Shown here: piece after piece, positions 1-8,274 of the stretch
Layout: every line of letters begins with the position of its first letter
Position numbering within the stretch: the first letter of the stretch is position 1
Assembly (NCBI GenBank): GCA_040506775.1
Contig: JBEVWC010000003.1
Location: 186,001-250,000 of the forward strand
DNA from: Thiodiazotropha sp040506775
GTDB taxonomy: Bacteria; Pseudomonadota; Gammaproteobacteria; Chromatiales; Chromatiaceae
Length of the DNA stretch: 64,000 nucleotides
Reading direction: 5' to 3'
The notes under the pieces: generated by a model
What the model was told of the DNA's origin: nothing
What the model saw: only the letters and a program-made list of their open reading frames with translations
Databases searched by the model: none
Position numbers and translations under genes: made by a program

Positions 1-1239
1 GTTGACCTGATTCAACACCCAGTCGACCACCTGGTCTTCCAGCACCACATTGCCCACCGCCGCGAGCTGCTGTTCGTTGCTGTAGTAGTAGTTGACCACC
101 TCTTCCGGCTTTTCGTAACTGGCGGCGTACTCTTCAATTTTCTTGCGTACCCGATCGTTATCGACCTGCAGGTCGTTCTGTTTAACGATTTCGCCAATCA
201 CCAGCCCTAACGTGACCCGTCGTTTCGCCTGTTCTTCGAACATTTCACGGGGCAGTTCGAAGCTACCCGCGCCCTGTCCCAGCTGTTGACGGGCCTGTTT
301 GCGCAAGGCCTCGATCTCCTCCTCCACAAGCGCGGAGGGAATATCGATCTTGTGCTGCTCGACAATCAGATCCATCGCCTGATTCTTGATACGCGCCAGA
401 GTGCGTTGCTCAAGTTCCCGCTGCATGTTTTCCCGCACATCGGTTTTGAGCTTCTCAACGCCCTCTTCGGCACCGAACTCTTTGGCGAAGGCGTCATCGA
501 CTTCCGGTAACACCTCTTCGGAGACTTCACTGACTTCCACTTCGAACGTTACCGGCTTGCCGGCCAGTTCTTCCACCCGGTAATCCTCAGGGAATTTCAG
601 ATCGATGCTGCGTTTCTCGGTTTTCAGCATGCCGACCAGACCGGATTCGAATCCTTCAATCATGCGACCGGAGCCCAGCACCAGGTCCACATTCTCGGCG
701 CTGCCGCCCTCGAAGGCTTCACCGTCGATGATACCCTTGAAGCTGATTTTGACCTGGTCGCCTTCCTGGGCGGCGCGATCGACACTGCCCCAGGTGGCCC
801 GCTGCTTGCGCAACTTGAGGAGCATGTCGTCCACGTCCTGATCGGTGACTTCCGCAACCGGGCGTTTAATCTCGCCTTCCAGCTTGTTGAGGGCGATCTC
901 CGGCATCACCTCAAGAGTCGCGATGTAACTGAAACGGCCCTCATCAGCGGAATCCGCGGGTTCGATCTTGGGCATACCCGCCGGCTTCAGATTCTCCTGC
1001 TGGATTGCCTGCTGGTAGCTGGATTCGATCAGCTGGCCGTAGACTTCCTGCAGCACCTGTCCACCATAATTGCGGCGCAGCAGCTTCATCGGCACCTTGC
1101 CGGGACGAAAGCCATCCAGTTTGGCGGTACGGCCAATTTGTTGGAGGCGCTTGGTCACTTCCGCATCGATCTGCTCAGCAGGCAACTCGACGGTCATACG
1201 CCGCTCAAGACCTTCACCCGATTCCACCGAAACTTGCAT
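1..1239 (-). CDS. tig: Trigger factor, C-terminus cut by window edge
   Basis: Ribosome-associated chaperone and peptidyl-prolyl isomerase that meets nascent chains at the exit tunnel. The reading frame is open from the ATG at 1239 to base 1 (413 codons), so only the last 15-25 residues of a usual 430-440 are missing. The ribosome-docking signature GFRPGKVP is at residues 43-50 and the protein opens MQVSVESGEGLERR as in the family. The start is supported by an AGGAG six bases upstream. The tRNA-Leu gene lies 90 bp upstream on the same strand. clpP, clpX and lon, the usual downstream partners, would lie outside the window to the left. Confidence 0.95.
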   Translation of the reverse strand, partial: MQVSVESGEGLERRMTVELPAEQIDAEVTKRLQQIGRTAKLDGFRPGKVPMKLLRRNYGGQVLQEVYGQLIESSYQQAIQQENLKPAGMPKIEPADSADEGRFSYIATLEVMPEIALNKLEGEIKRPVAEVTDQDVDDMLLKLRKQRATWGSVDRAAQEGDQVKISFKGIIDGEAFEGGSAENVDLVLGSGRMIEGFESGLVGMLKTEKRSIDLKFPEDYRVEELAGKPVTFEVEVSEVSEEVLPEVDDAFAKEFGAEEGVEKLKTDVRENMQRELEQRTLARIKNQAMDLIVEQHKIDIPSALVEEEIEALRKQARQQLGQGAGSFELPREMFEEQAKRRVTLGLVIGEIVKQNDLQVDNDRVRKKIEEYAASYEKPEEVVNYYYSNEQQLAAVGNVVLEDQVVDWVLNQVN

Positions 1240-1328
1240 GTTTTTCTCCTGACAGTCGGTCCTGTCACTAAATAACTCGATAAACTGGATTGTCCTGCCG
1301 ATCGCTTAAGCCACGAACGACAGAGGAT

Positions 1329-1413
<85 letters not shown>

Positions 1414-1593
1414 CGGTTTGCCGCAAAAATGCACTCGACACCTTTTTTCGGCTGTAAACGGTCCATTATAACGACGAAAACGCCAAGTCTCCACGTTCAT
1501 GATAATGGCTTTCAACACCACCAAAGCCCGGTTCTCCAAGCCTCCGGTGGAAAATCAACATATTATTTAATAATCAGTTGGTTATGTGGCAAG

Positions 1594-3843
1594 TCAACTG
1601 ACTTCAACGCGATCAACCCGCTGAAAGCCACGGGGCAGCTTGGCACCCCGGCGGCCCCGTTCCCCCTGATAGGAGTCCAGATCCGAGGGCTTGAGCACGA
1701 TGTAACGCTTGCCGGCGTGGGCCGTCAGGCTGGCACCCTGGGGCACCACCGCCAGGACCACCAGGTACTCCTCCCGGTCCGCCACCCGCTTGGAGGGTAT
1801 GCCGATAATCTTGTTACCCTTGCCCCGGGCGAGTTGCGGCAACTCCGAGAGCGGAAACACCAGCATCCGACCTTCGTTGGTGATGGCCACCACCCGGTCG
1901 CTGGCACTGTCCTGAACCGGCACCGGCGGCAGCACCTGGGCACCCTTGGGCAGGGAGAGCAGCGCCTTGCCGGATTTGTTTTTTGCCAGCATGTCCGCCA
2001 GTCCGACCCGGAAGCCGTATCCCGCATCCGAGGCGAGCAGGTACTCGTTAGCGGCTTCCCCACCCACCACGGCACAGAAGGTGACCCCGGCCGCCGGTGA
2101 GAGCCGGCCTGTCAGGGGTTCGCCCTGCCCCCGGGCCGAAGGCAGGGTGTGTGCCTGCAGCGAATAGCTGCGGCCGCTGGAATCGAGGAACACCGCCTGC
2201 TGATTGCTGCGCAGCCGGGCGGCGGCGAGAAACCCGTCCCCGGCCCGGTAGCTGAGGGTCGTCGGGTCGATTTCGTGTCCCTTGGCGGCACGCACCCAAC
2301 CCTTCTCCGAGAGCACCACGGTCACCGATTCGCTGGGGGTCAGATCGGTCTCATCCAGGGCTTCGGCGGCCGAGCGCTCGACGATGGGAGAGCGCCGGTT
2401 ATCCCCGTATTGCTCCGCATCCGCCTGCAACTCCTTGCGAATCAGGGTGCGCAGGCGCTGTTCGGATCCCAGAATCAGCTCCAGGGATTTACGCTCCTCT
2501 TCCAGTTCGGCCTGTTCGGACTTGATCTTCATCTCCTCCAGCTTGGCCAGGTGGCGCAGGCGCAGATTGAGGATCGCCTCGGCCTGGATCTCGCTGAGGG
2601 AGAAGCGGCGGATCAACTCCGCCTTGGGATCATCCTCGTAGCGGATGATCGCGATCACCTCGTCGATGTTGAGGTAGGCGATCATCAGGCCTTCGAGGAT
2701 GTGCAGTCGATCGAGCACCTGATTGAGTCGGAACTGAAGGCGCCGGCGCACTGTTTCGGTGCGGAAGCTGAGCCACTCCTTCAACAAAGTGCGCAGATCC
2801 TTGACCGCCGGCCGGCCGTCGATACCGATCAGATTCAGGTTGACCCGATAGGTGCGCTCCAGGTCCGTGGTGGCGAACAGATGCGACATCAGGCGCGCCA
2901 CATCGACCCGGTTGGAGCGCGGCACGATCACCAGCCGGGTGGGATTTTCATGGTCGGACTCATCCCGCAGATCTTCGACCATGGGCAGCTTTTTCGCCTG
3001 CATCTGGGCCGCGATCTGCTCCAGTATCTTGGCCCCGGAGACCTGGTGGGGCAGCGCGGTGATGATGATATCCCCCTGCTCCCGCTCGTAGCAGGCGCGC
3101 ATCCGCACGGAACCGTTGCCGGTCTGGTAGATGCGGCTCAGCTCGTGGGCGGGGGTGATGATCTCCGCCTCGGTGGGATAGTCCGGACCGTGGATGTGCA
3201 TCATCAGCTCCTCCACGGTGGCCTTGGGGGATTCCAGCAGATGGATGCAGGCCTGAATCACTTCCCGCAGGTTATGCGGCGGGATATCCGTGGCCATGCC
3301 CACGGCGATCCCCGAGGTGCCGTTGAGCAGCACATTGGGCACCCGGGCCGGTAGAATCGAGGGTTCCCGTAAGGTGCCGTCGAAATTGGGTACCCAGTCC
3401 ACGGTGCCCTGCCCCAGCTCGGACAGCAGCAGCTGTGCATAGGGGGTGAGGCGGGACTCGGTGTAACGCATCGCGGCAAAGGACTTTGGATCGTCCGGCG
3501 AACCCCAGTTGCCCTGCCCGTCGATGAGCGGATAGCGATAGGAGAAGTTCTGGGCCATCAATACCATGGCCTCGTAACAGGCACTGTCCCCATGGGGGTG
3601 GAACTTACCCAGCACATCACCCACGGTACGCGCCGACTTCTTGAATTTGGCGCCGGCGCTGAGACCCAGTTCCGACATCGCGTAGACGATGCGGCGCTGA
3701 ACCGGCTTGAGCCCGTCACCGATATTCGGCAGGGCCCGGTCGAGTATCACGTACATGGAGTAGTTCAGGTACGCCTTCTCGGTGAACTGATCGAGGGGTA
3801 CGCGTTCGATACCCTCAAAACTTGGATCGATGGGATCGCTCAT
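1594..3843 (-). CDS. parC: DNA topoisomerase IV subunit A
   Basis: Breakage-reunion subunit of topoisomerase IV, which decatenates daughter chromosomes with ParE. At 749 aa it has the usual ParC length. The catalytic tyrosine is Tyr127 in AAMRYTESRL. The quinolone-determining region reads HGDSACYEA with Ser87 and Glu91, matching the unmutated E. coli Ser80/Glu84 positions. The C-terminal part carries the shorter ParC-type blades rather than the GyrA box. Start is ATG at 3843 with no strong Shine-Dalgarno. No parE is present in the window, so the gene stands alone. Confidence 0.95.
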   Translation of the reverse strand: MSDPIDPSFEGIERVPLDQFTEKAYLNYSMYVILDRALPNIGDGLKPVQRRIVYAMSELGLSAGAKFKKSARTVGDVLGKFHPHGDSACYEAMVLMAQNFSYRYPLIDGQGNWGSPDDPKSFAAMRYTESRLTPYAQLLLSELGQGTVDWVPNFDGTLREPSILPARVPNVLLNGTSGIAVGMATDIPPHNLREVIQACIHLLESPKATVEELMMHIHGPDYPTEAEIITPAHELSRIYQTGNGSVRMRACYEREQGDIIITALPHQVSGAKILEQIAAQMQAKKLPMVEDLRDESDHENPTRLVIVPRSNRVDVARLMSHLFATTDLERTYRVNLNLIGIDGRPAVKDLRTLLKEWLSFRTETVRRRLQFRLNQVLDRLHILEGLMIAYLNIDEVIAIIRYEDDPKAELIRRFSLSEIQAEAILNLRLRHLAKLEEMKIKSEQAELEEERKSLELILGSEQRLRTLIRKELQADAEQYGDNRRSPIVERSAAEALDETDLTPSESVTVVLSEKGWVRAAKGHEIDPTTLSYRAGDGFLAAARLRSNQQAVFLDSSGRSYSLQAHTLPSARGQGEPLTGRLSPAAGVTFCAVVGGEAANEYLLASDAGYGFRVGLADMLAKNKSGKALLSLPKGAQVLPPVPVQDSASDRVVAITNEGRMLVFPLSELPQLARGKGNKIIGIPSKRVADREEYLVVLAVVPQGASLTAHAGKRYIVLKPSDLDSYQGERGRRGAKLPRGFQRVDRVEVS

Positions 3844-3906
3844 AGAATTTTTGTATGGATCTGCGGCCGATTATGAAAAGGCCCGATCATACGGAATCGC
3901 ACCGGC

Positions 3907-4536
3907 TTAGTGAATACGCGGGTCGGATTTGGCGTTGCGGATGAGCAGCAGGATGGCCAGGGGCAGCAGGTAGGAGAGCCCGGCCAAGGCGAGGATCATC
4001 AGACTTCCGGCTTGAGTCAGAAGCAGCGCCAGGTAGCCACCTGCGGTTGCTACCGCACCCCAATTCAGAAGCAGTCGAATGGCGTTTTCGAGAGTGATCG
4101 AGCGTTGGTAAGTGGCCATGAAAAACTGCCGGGTGTACTTCAAAACCAGCCACCAGCCTGCCAGAGACAGCAAGCCAAACAACCAACCCGGCTGGGCGCC
4201 GAGCAGGATGGAGAGGTGAAACACCAGCTGGGCCGTCAGCATCAGATAGAACAGGATGCCGTAATTGACGTATCTCAGGGGCGTCACCTTCAGCCACTCC
4301 GGCATCCGGCCCAACATGAGTCCGAACAAACCCATCGGCAGGACGGCAAAAACCAGGTCTGCGGTCATCCACAACGGGTCTGCGGCCGTGGAAAAGAGCC
4401 ACATCAGGCCCCAGGCCGAGAGGCTGATCAGCACGGCGAAACCCAGCAGTCGGGCCGGTGAGGCTGCAAGCCGGTTCCACAGGGGGAAACTGCGGCTGCG
4501 TGCGACATTGGGCGATGATGGGATGGTGATACACAT
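3907..4536 (-). CDS. Integral membrane protein of unknown function
   Basis: I do not recognise the family. The 209-residue product is mostly hydrophobic, with about six membrane-spanning stretches (for example GFAVLISLSAWGLMWLF, GILFYLMLTAQLVFHLSIL and a leucine-rich C-terminal pair) and a short arginine-rich N-terminus before the first helix. The ATG at 4536 is preferred over an upstream TTG at 4545. A second long frame at 3887-4558 covers the same bases but is proline/arginine-rich and non-hydrophobic, so it is treated as a shadow. It lies 102 bp downstream of the sodium channel gene on the same strand and might belong to that run. Confidence 0.7.
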   Translation of the reverse strand: MCITIPSSPNVARSRSFPLWNRLAASPARLLGFAVLISLSAWGLMWLFSTAADPLWMTADLVFAVLPMGLFGLMLGRMPEWLKVTPLRYVNYGILFYLMLTAQLVFHLSILLGAQPGWLFGLLSLAGWWLVLKYTRQFFMATYQRSITLENAIRLLLNWGAVATAGGYLALLLTQAGSLMILALAGLSYLLPLAILLLIRNAKSDPRIH

Positions 4537-4638
4537 GACGAGCAATCAGAGCAGGCATCAGACTGCACCGCCATGATATCCATCAATACCGTCAGGATCC
4601 CCGCCTGTTCCTCCGGTCGTGACCCGGAGGATGTGCCG

Positions 4639-5484
4639 CTATTTTGCCGCTTGCGCCTCAAGCAGTGTTTTCAACCCGCGAATTTCGTCACGCAGGGCAT
4701 GCAACTCCTCCCGCAACTCCGCATCGGAGGCTGACGCGGCCGGAGTCGGGGACACCGCATGCTCAGCCTGCTCGGATTCGGTATAACTCTGCATCGCACT
4801 GACGATGATGGCGATGAACAGGTTCAGGATGGTGAAGGTTGCAATCAGGATAAACGGGATGAAGAAGGCCCAGGCATAGGCGTAGGTCTCCATGACCGGC
4901 CGTACGATGCCCATGGACCAGCTCTCCAGGGTCATGATCTGGAACAGGGTGTAGAGGGAACGACCGATGCTGCCGAACCATTCCGGATGACTGGCGGCAA
5001 ACAGGTTGGTGGCGATTACTGCGAACACGTAGTAGAGAATCAGCAGCACCAGGGCAATCGATCCAAGCCCGGGGATCGCCGCCAGCAGCGCCCCCACCAC
5101 GCGACGCATGGTCGGCACCATGCTGAGCAGCCGCAGGACCCTAAGAACCCGCAGCGCCCGCAGTACCGCGAAAGGCCCGGAGGCGGGAATCAGGGCGATC
5201 GCCACCACGCTGAAATCGAACAGGCTCCAGGGATCCCGCCAGAAGTTGAGCCGGTGGACATAGATACGGATTCCCAGTTCGATGACGAACAGTGCCAGGA
5301 TGAGCTGATCCAGCATCAGGATCAGCCCCCCGGCGCGGTTCATCACCGTCGTGGAGGTTTCCAGTCCCAGCAGCACCGCATTCAACAGAATCAAACCGAT
5401 GATGCCGTGCTGCACGGCGGGACGCTCGATGAAATCGTGCAGTCGTTCGCGTCCGCCGTAAGGAACCGAAACCGTCAGAGCCAT
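4639..5484 (-). CDS. Bacterial voltage-gated sodium channel (BacNav/NaChBac type)
   Basis: A 281-aa single-domain six-helix channel expected to form homotetramers in the inner membrane. The S4 voltage sensor RALRVLRVLRLL has arginines at every third position (R109, R112, R115, R118). The selectivity filter is TLESWSM at 185-191, the sodium-selective signature also seen in NavAb. S6 spans about 208-230, followed by a linker and a predicted coiled coil at 254-279 that would stabilise the tetramer. It starts 4 bp after the stop of the Bax-inhibitor-1 gene, so the two are almost certainly cotranscribed. In other bacteria such channels link sodium entry to pH homeostasis and motility. Confidence 0.93.
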   Translation of the reverse strand: MALTVSVPYGGRERLHDFIERPAVQHGIIGLILLNAVLLGLETSTTVMNRAGGLILMLDQLILALFVIELGIRIYVHRLNFWRDPWSLFDFSVVAIALIPASGPFAVLRALRVLRVLRLLSMVPTMRRVVGALLAAIPGLGSIALVLLILYYVFAVIATNLFAASHPEWFGSIGRSLYTLFQIMTLESWSMGIVRPVMETYAYAWAFFIPFILIATFTILNLFIAIIVSAMQSYTESEQAEHAVSPTPAASASDAELREELHALRDEIRGLKTLLEAQAAK

Positions 5485-5488
5485 GGGA

Positions 5489-6160
5489 TTACTCTTCTCC
5501 GTTCATGAAGCCCAGCAGGTGCAGCAGGCTGGTGAACAGGTTGAAGATGGAGACATACAGGGTCACCGTGGCCATGATGTAGTTGGTCTCCCCCCCGTGG
5601 ATGATGTTGCTGGTCTCATACAGGATCAGACCTGCCATCAACAGCACGAACATGGCGGAGACAGCCAGGGAGAGTCCGGGCATTTCAAAGAACATCGCGC
5701 CCAGGCCGGCGAAGAAAGCCACCAGGATGCCGACCATCAGGAAACCGCCCATGAAGCTGAAGTCCTTACGCGAGGTCAGGGCGTAACCGGACAGTCCGAG
5801 GAAGATCACACCGGTCATGCCCATCGCGGTCATCACCACCTGTCCGCCGTTGGCCAGGGCGAGGTATTGATTGATGATCGGGCCCAGGGTGTAACCCATG
5901 AAACCGGTCAGGGCGAAGACGAACGCCAGACCCAAAGCGCTGTCACGGAACTTAGAGGTGGCGAACAGCAGGCCGAAATAGCCACCCAGAGTGAGCAGCA
6001 GTCCGGGATGGGGCAGGTTCAGCGCCATCGAGACCCCGGCGGTCAACGCGCTGAACAGCAGGGTCATTGAGAGCAGCAGGTAAGTATTGCGGACCACCTT
6101 GTTGGTGGCCAGAACGCCGGCCTGGGAGCGGCCCGCGGTAACAGAGATCGGAGTATTCAT
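5489..6160 (-). CDS. Bax inhibitor-1 / YccA family membrane protein
   Basis: The 223-residue protein has about seven hydrophobic helices and the family's C-terminal segment (LYETSNIIHGG followed by ATVTLYVSIFNLFTSLL). Family members are pH-sensitive calcium leak channels, and E. coli YccA also modulates FtsH. Start is ATG at 6160. It lies 22 bp below the hpf-like gene and 4 bp above the sodium channel gene, giving an apparent three-gene leftward operon. The pairing of a possible calcium leak channel and a sodium channel suggests a shared role in ion or pH homeostasis, which is inference. Confidence 0.88.
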   Translation of the reverse strand: MNTPISVTAGRSQAGVLATNKVVRNTYLLLSMTLLFSALTAGVSMALNLPHPGLLLTLGGYFGLLFATSKFRDSALGLAFVFALTGFMGYTLGPIINQYLALANGGQVVMTAMGMTGVIFLGLSGYALTSRKDFSFMGGFLMVGILVAFFAGLGAMFFEMPGLSLAVSAMFVLLMAGLILYETSNIIHGGETNYIMATVTLYVSIFNLFTSLLHLLGFMNGEE

Positions 6161-6182
6161 GTCGTTAACCTCGTAATGTCAT

Positions 6183-6530
6183 CTATTCGGAAACAAGCTG
6201 GGGTTGTGAGCGATCCTGCTTGAGCAGGGTGTTGCGGCGATCGACCTTGCGTAACAGGGTGCGTCCCGCACGGTCGGTGGCCCGGTCGATGGCGATGTAG
6301 AGATCCGATTCGGTGTCCTCGATAACCACATCGGGCAGTCCGGACAACACCACCTGGAGTCGGCAGCGCTTGTCCGCCCCGCCGCGGGGACCGTTGATGT
6401 CGGACAGGCGCATCACGACCCGTTGGATGTGATCGTCGCAACAGGTCAGGGCAAAGCGGGTGCGCCGTTCCGCATGGTTTCTCAAGGCCGGGGTGAGGGA
6501 GAAATCCCGAGCCTGTATGTCAATCTGCAT
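6183..6530 (-). CDS. HPF/RaiA-family ribosome-associated protein
   Basis: A 115-aa protein of the short hibernation-factor / sigma-54 modulation family, which binds the 30S subunit and inactivates ribosomes under stress. The family pattern is visible: MQIDIQARDFSLTPALRNHAE at the start, then an acidic DTESDLYIAIDRATDRAGRTL helix near the C-terminus. Start is ATG at 6530 with GGAGG eight bases upstream. It is the first gene of the run leading to the Bax-inhibitor-1 and sodium channel genes, and is divergent from the nhaR-like gene. Confidence 0.85.
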   Translation of the reverse strand: MQIDIQARDFSLTPALRNHAERRTRFALTCCDDHIQRVVMRLSDINGPRGGADKRCRLQVVLSGLPDVVIEDTESDLYIAIDRATDRAGRTLLRKVDRRNTLLKQDRSQPQLVSE

Positions 6531-6641
6531 AAGCGCCTCCAGTCAGTGATTGAAAACCTCTCAGGCTTGGATCCTAGGCACTCTTGATCTTCAATAAAAT
6601 TCGATAATAATTGTCTAACATTTCGTTTTTTTCGAACAAAC
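6531..6641. promoter_or_regulatory. Divergent promoter region between hpf-like and nhaR-like genes
   Basis: This 111-bp AT-rich gap separates two divergent genes and must carry both promoters. LysR-type regulators commonly bind in such a gap and control the divergent neighbour. I could not fix -35/-10 boxes with confidence. Confidence 0.4.
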
Positions 6642-7565
6642 GTGACTAATATGCTGAATTTCAAACACTTGCGTTATTTCTGGGCGGTCGCGCGCGAAGG
6701 GGGCATCAGTCGCGCCAGTGAACGTCTGCACCTGACACCGCAAACCATCAGTGCGCAACTGAGCCAACTGGAGGACCAGCTTGGGGTTGCCCTCTACAAC
6801 CGTTCCGGGCGTAACCTGGAACTCACGGATGTGGGGCGCCTTGTGCTGAGCTATGCGGATGAGATCTTCTCCCTGGGGGGAGAACTGGAGGACATGGTGC
6901 ACAGCCTGCCCGCCGGTCGTCCCCAACTGTTCCGGGTGGGGGTGGTGGATGTACTGCCCAAGTCGATCGCCCATCGCATCCTGCAACCTGCGCTGCAGAT
7001 GGAGGACAGTCTGAGGATCGTCTGCCGGGAGTCCGGCATCGACAACCTGCTCGCCGAACTGACCGTGCACCGTCTCGACCTGGTGCTGGCGGATCGTCCC
7101 ATCCCCCCCACCGTGAGCACTCGGGGTTACAGCCACAAGCTGGGGGAAAGCTCAGCGGGATTCTTTGCCAAGGCATCGGTGATCGAACAGTTGAAGGGGA
7201 CGTTTCCCCGCTGTCTCGAAGGCGCCCCGCTGCTGCTGCCAAGCAGCGGCAACCAGTTACGCTCGGGTATCGATCAGTGGCTGGAGAAAAACCGCATTCA
7301 CCCGCAGGTGGTGGCCGAGTTTGACGACAGCGCCCTGATGAAGGTGTTTGGCCAGGAGGGTGCGGGAATCTTCATTGCACCTGCGGCCATAGAAGCCGAA
7401 GTCGAACGACAGTACCAGGTCAAAGCCATCGGCCGCACCGACGAGATCAAGGAGCACTTTTACGCCATCTCCATCGAACGCAAAGTGACCCATCCCGTGG
7501 TGGCTGAATTGTTGAAGAGCGCCCGGGAATCCCTGTTCGTGGAGGACAGCGCAGAAGCGCCCTGA
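6642..7565 (+). CDS. nhaR: LysR-family regulator, NhaR type
   Basis: A 307-aa LysR regulator matching NhaR, the sodium-responsive activator of nhaA in E. coli. An N-terminal winged helix-turn-helix (LNFKHLRYFWAVAREGG, then LHLTPQTISAQLSQLE) precedes a substrate-binding domain with the NhaR-like stretch EFDDSALMKVFGQEGAGIF. The track start is GTG at 6642. An ATG at 6651 (MLNFKHL) is equally possible and neither has a clear Shine-Dalgarno. No Na+/H+ antiporter gene is nearby. Its neighbour across the divergent promoter leads to a voltage-gated sodium channel, so that operon is a plausible target. Confidence 0.85.
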   Translation: MTNMLNFKHLRYFWAVAREGGISRASERLHLTPQTISAQLSQLEDQLGVALYNRSGRNLELTDVGRLVLSYADEIFSLGGELEDMVHSLPAGRPQLFRVGVVDVLPKSIAHRILQPALQMEDSLRIVCRESGIDNLLAELTVHRLDLVLADRPIPPTVSTRGYSHKLGESSAGFFAKASVIEQLKGTFPRCLEGAPLLLPSSGNQLRSGIDQWLEKNRIHPQVVAEFDDSALMKVFGQEGAGIFIAPAAIEAEVERQYQVKAIGRTDEIKEHFYAISIERKVTHPVVAELLKSARESLFVEDSAEAP

Positions 7566-7650
7566 GGATCAGGAAATGACGACGGATCGCGTATCTCAGA
7601 ACAGATCCTGAAGCGCTTGTTGTAGCGCTACTGACCTGGAAATGTTTATC

Positions 7651-7676
7651 TCGTTCCCACGCTCTGCGTGGGAATG
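7651..7676 (+). repeat. REP-like palindrome
   Basis: TCGTTCCCACGCTCTGCGTG followed by GGAATG forms a strong hairpin (CCCACGC/GCGTGGG). Inverted partner at 7733-7760. Further copies at 44761-44786, 44841-44869 and 55378-55404. Confidence 0.9.
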
Positions 7677-7732
7677 CTTGTCGACATCCATTGCATTACC
7701 CAAATCTGTCGGGCATGTGCACGCCCGGGTCT

Positions 7733-7760
7733 GCATTCCCACGCAGAGCGTGGGAACGAG
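7733..7760 (-). repeat. REP-like palindrome, inverted partner
   Basis: Reverse complement of the copy at 7651-7676, with the same hairpin core CCCACGCAGAGCGTGGG. Head-to-head pairs of this kind resemble bacterial interspersed mosaic elements mobilised by REP-associated transposases. Confidence 0.9.
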
Positions 7761-8274
7761 AGAAAGAAACAGAGAGAATGGGTGCTCTACAGTCCCGCTC
7801 CATCGGGGACCGCTGCCATGCTCACAAAAACCGGCGGGGCTGGAACTCGCTGCACTCAAACAGCCAGCCCCGGAATTTCGGGGGGTGTTCCCGGGTTCCG
7901 CTTTGCTGCACCCGGGCTACATTGACCGGGAGAAACGGGAATCTCAAAAGGAGCGAACATCACCCCGTAGCCCGGGTGAAACGAAGTGGAACCCGGGATC
8001 CGGCAGAATGCGAAGCACGGCGGGATAATACAAAATCATCCAGACGTCTCCCTACACCCCTGGTGCAGAGATCAATACAGCATGGTGATACTGACATTTC
8101 TCTAGTAATTCGGGGTCAATAAAATCGATCATTTGGAAGAGGTTCCTGGCTAGGGAGAGGGGGCAATGCCGATGTGCACAACGATCACCCTGACACATGA
8201 CTCACAACCGCTCCTGGCAGCGGTTTCATTGGCTGAGCATCATGGGTAACCAGGAAAAGTTTACAACGGAGTCA

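Larger units (their letters stand above)
7645..8001. repeat. Composite repeat module, copy 1
   Basis: Contains, in order, a REP-like hairpin (7651-7676), a short spacer, the inverted hairpin (7733-7760), a conserved stretch of about 130 bp, then two facing CCCGGGTTCC/GGAACCCGGG hairpins (7890-7920 and 7967-8001). The same components in the same order occur at 55371-55790. Confidence 0.85.
7566..8274. other. Repeat-filled intergenic region
   Basis: No credible gene here. The open frames at 7596-8122 run through inverted repeats and give the usual artefactual peptides of this repeat family (such as LVPTLCVGMQTR). The region is dominated by a composite repeat (7645-8001), followed by about 270 bp with nothing recognised. 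Confidence 0.8.

Noticed and set aside
2149..3354. 401-codon plus-strand frame opposite parC
   Set aside because: Lies antisense inside parC, with a His/Gly/Gln-rich composition typical of a shadow of a GC-rich coding strand, no ribosome-binding site and no recognisable domain.
3887..4558. Alternative 223-codon minus frame overlapping the membrane protein gene
   Set aside because: Not hydrophobic, rich in Pro/Arg/His, no domain; the frame at 3907-4536 encodes coherent membrane helices.
7596..8122. Four overlapping short frames in the first repeat region
   Set aside because: They translate REP palindromes; peptides like LVPTLCVGMQTR and FPRSAWEC are known artefacts of this repeat.
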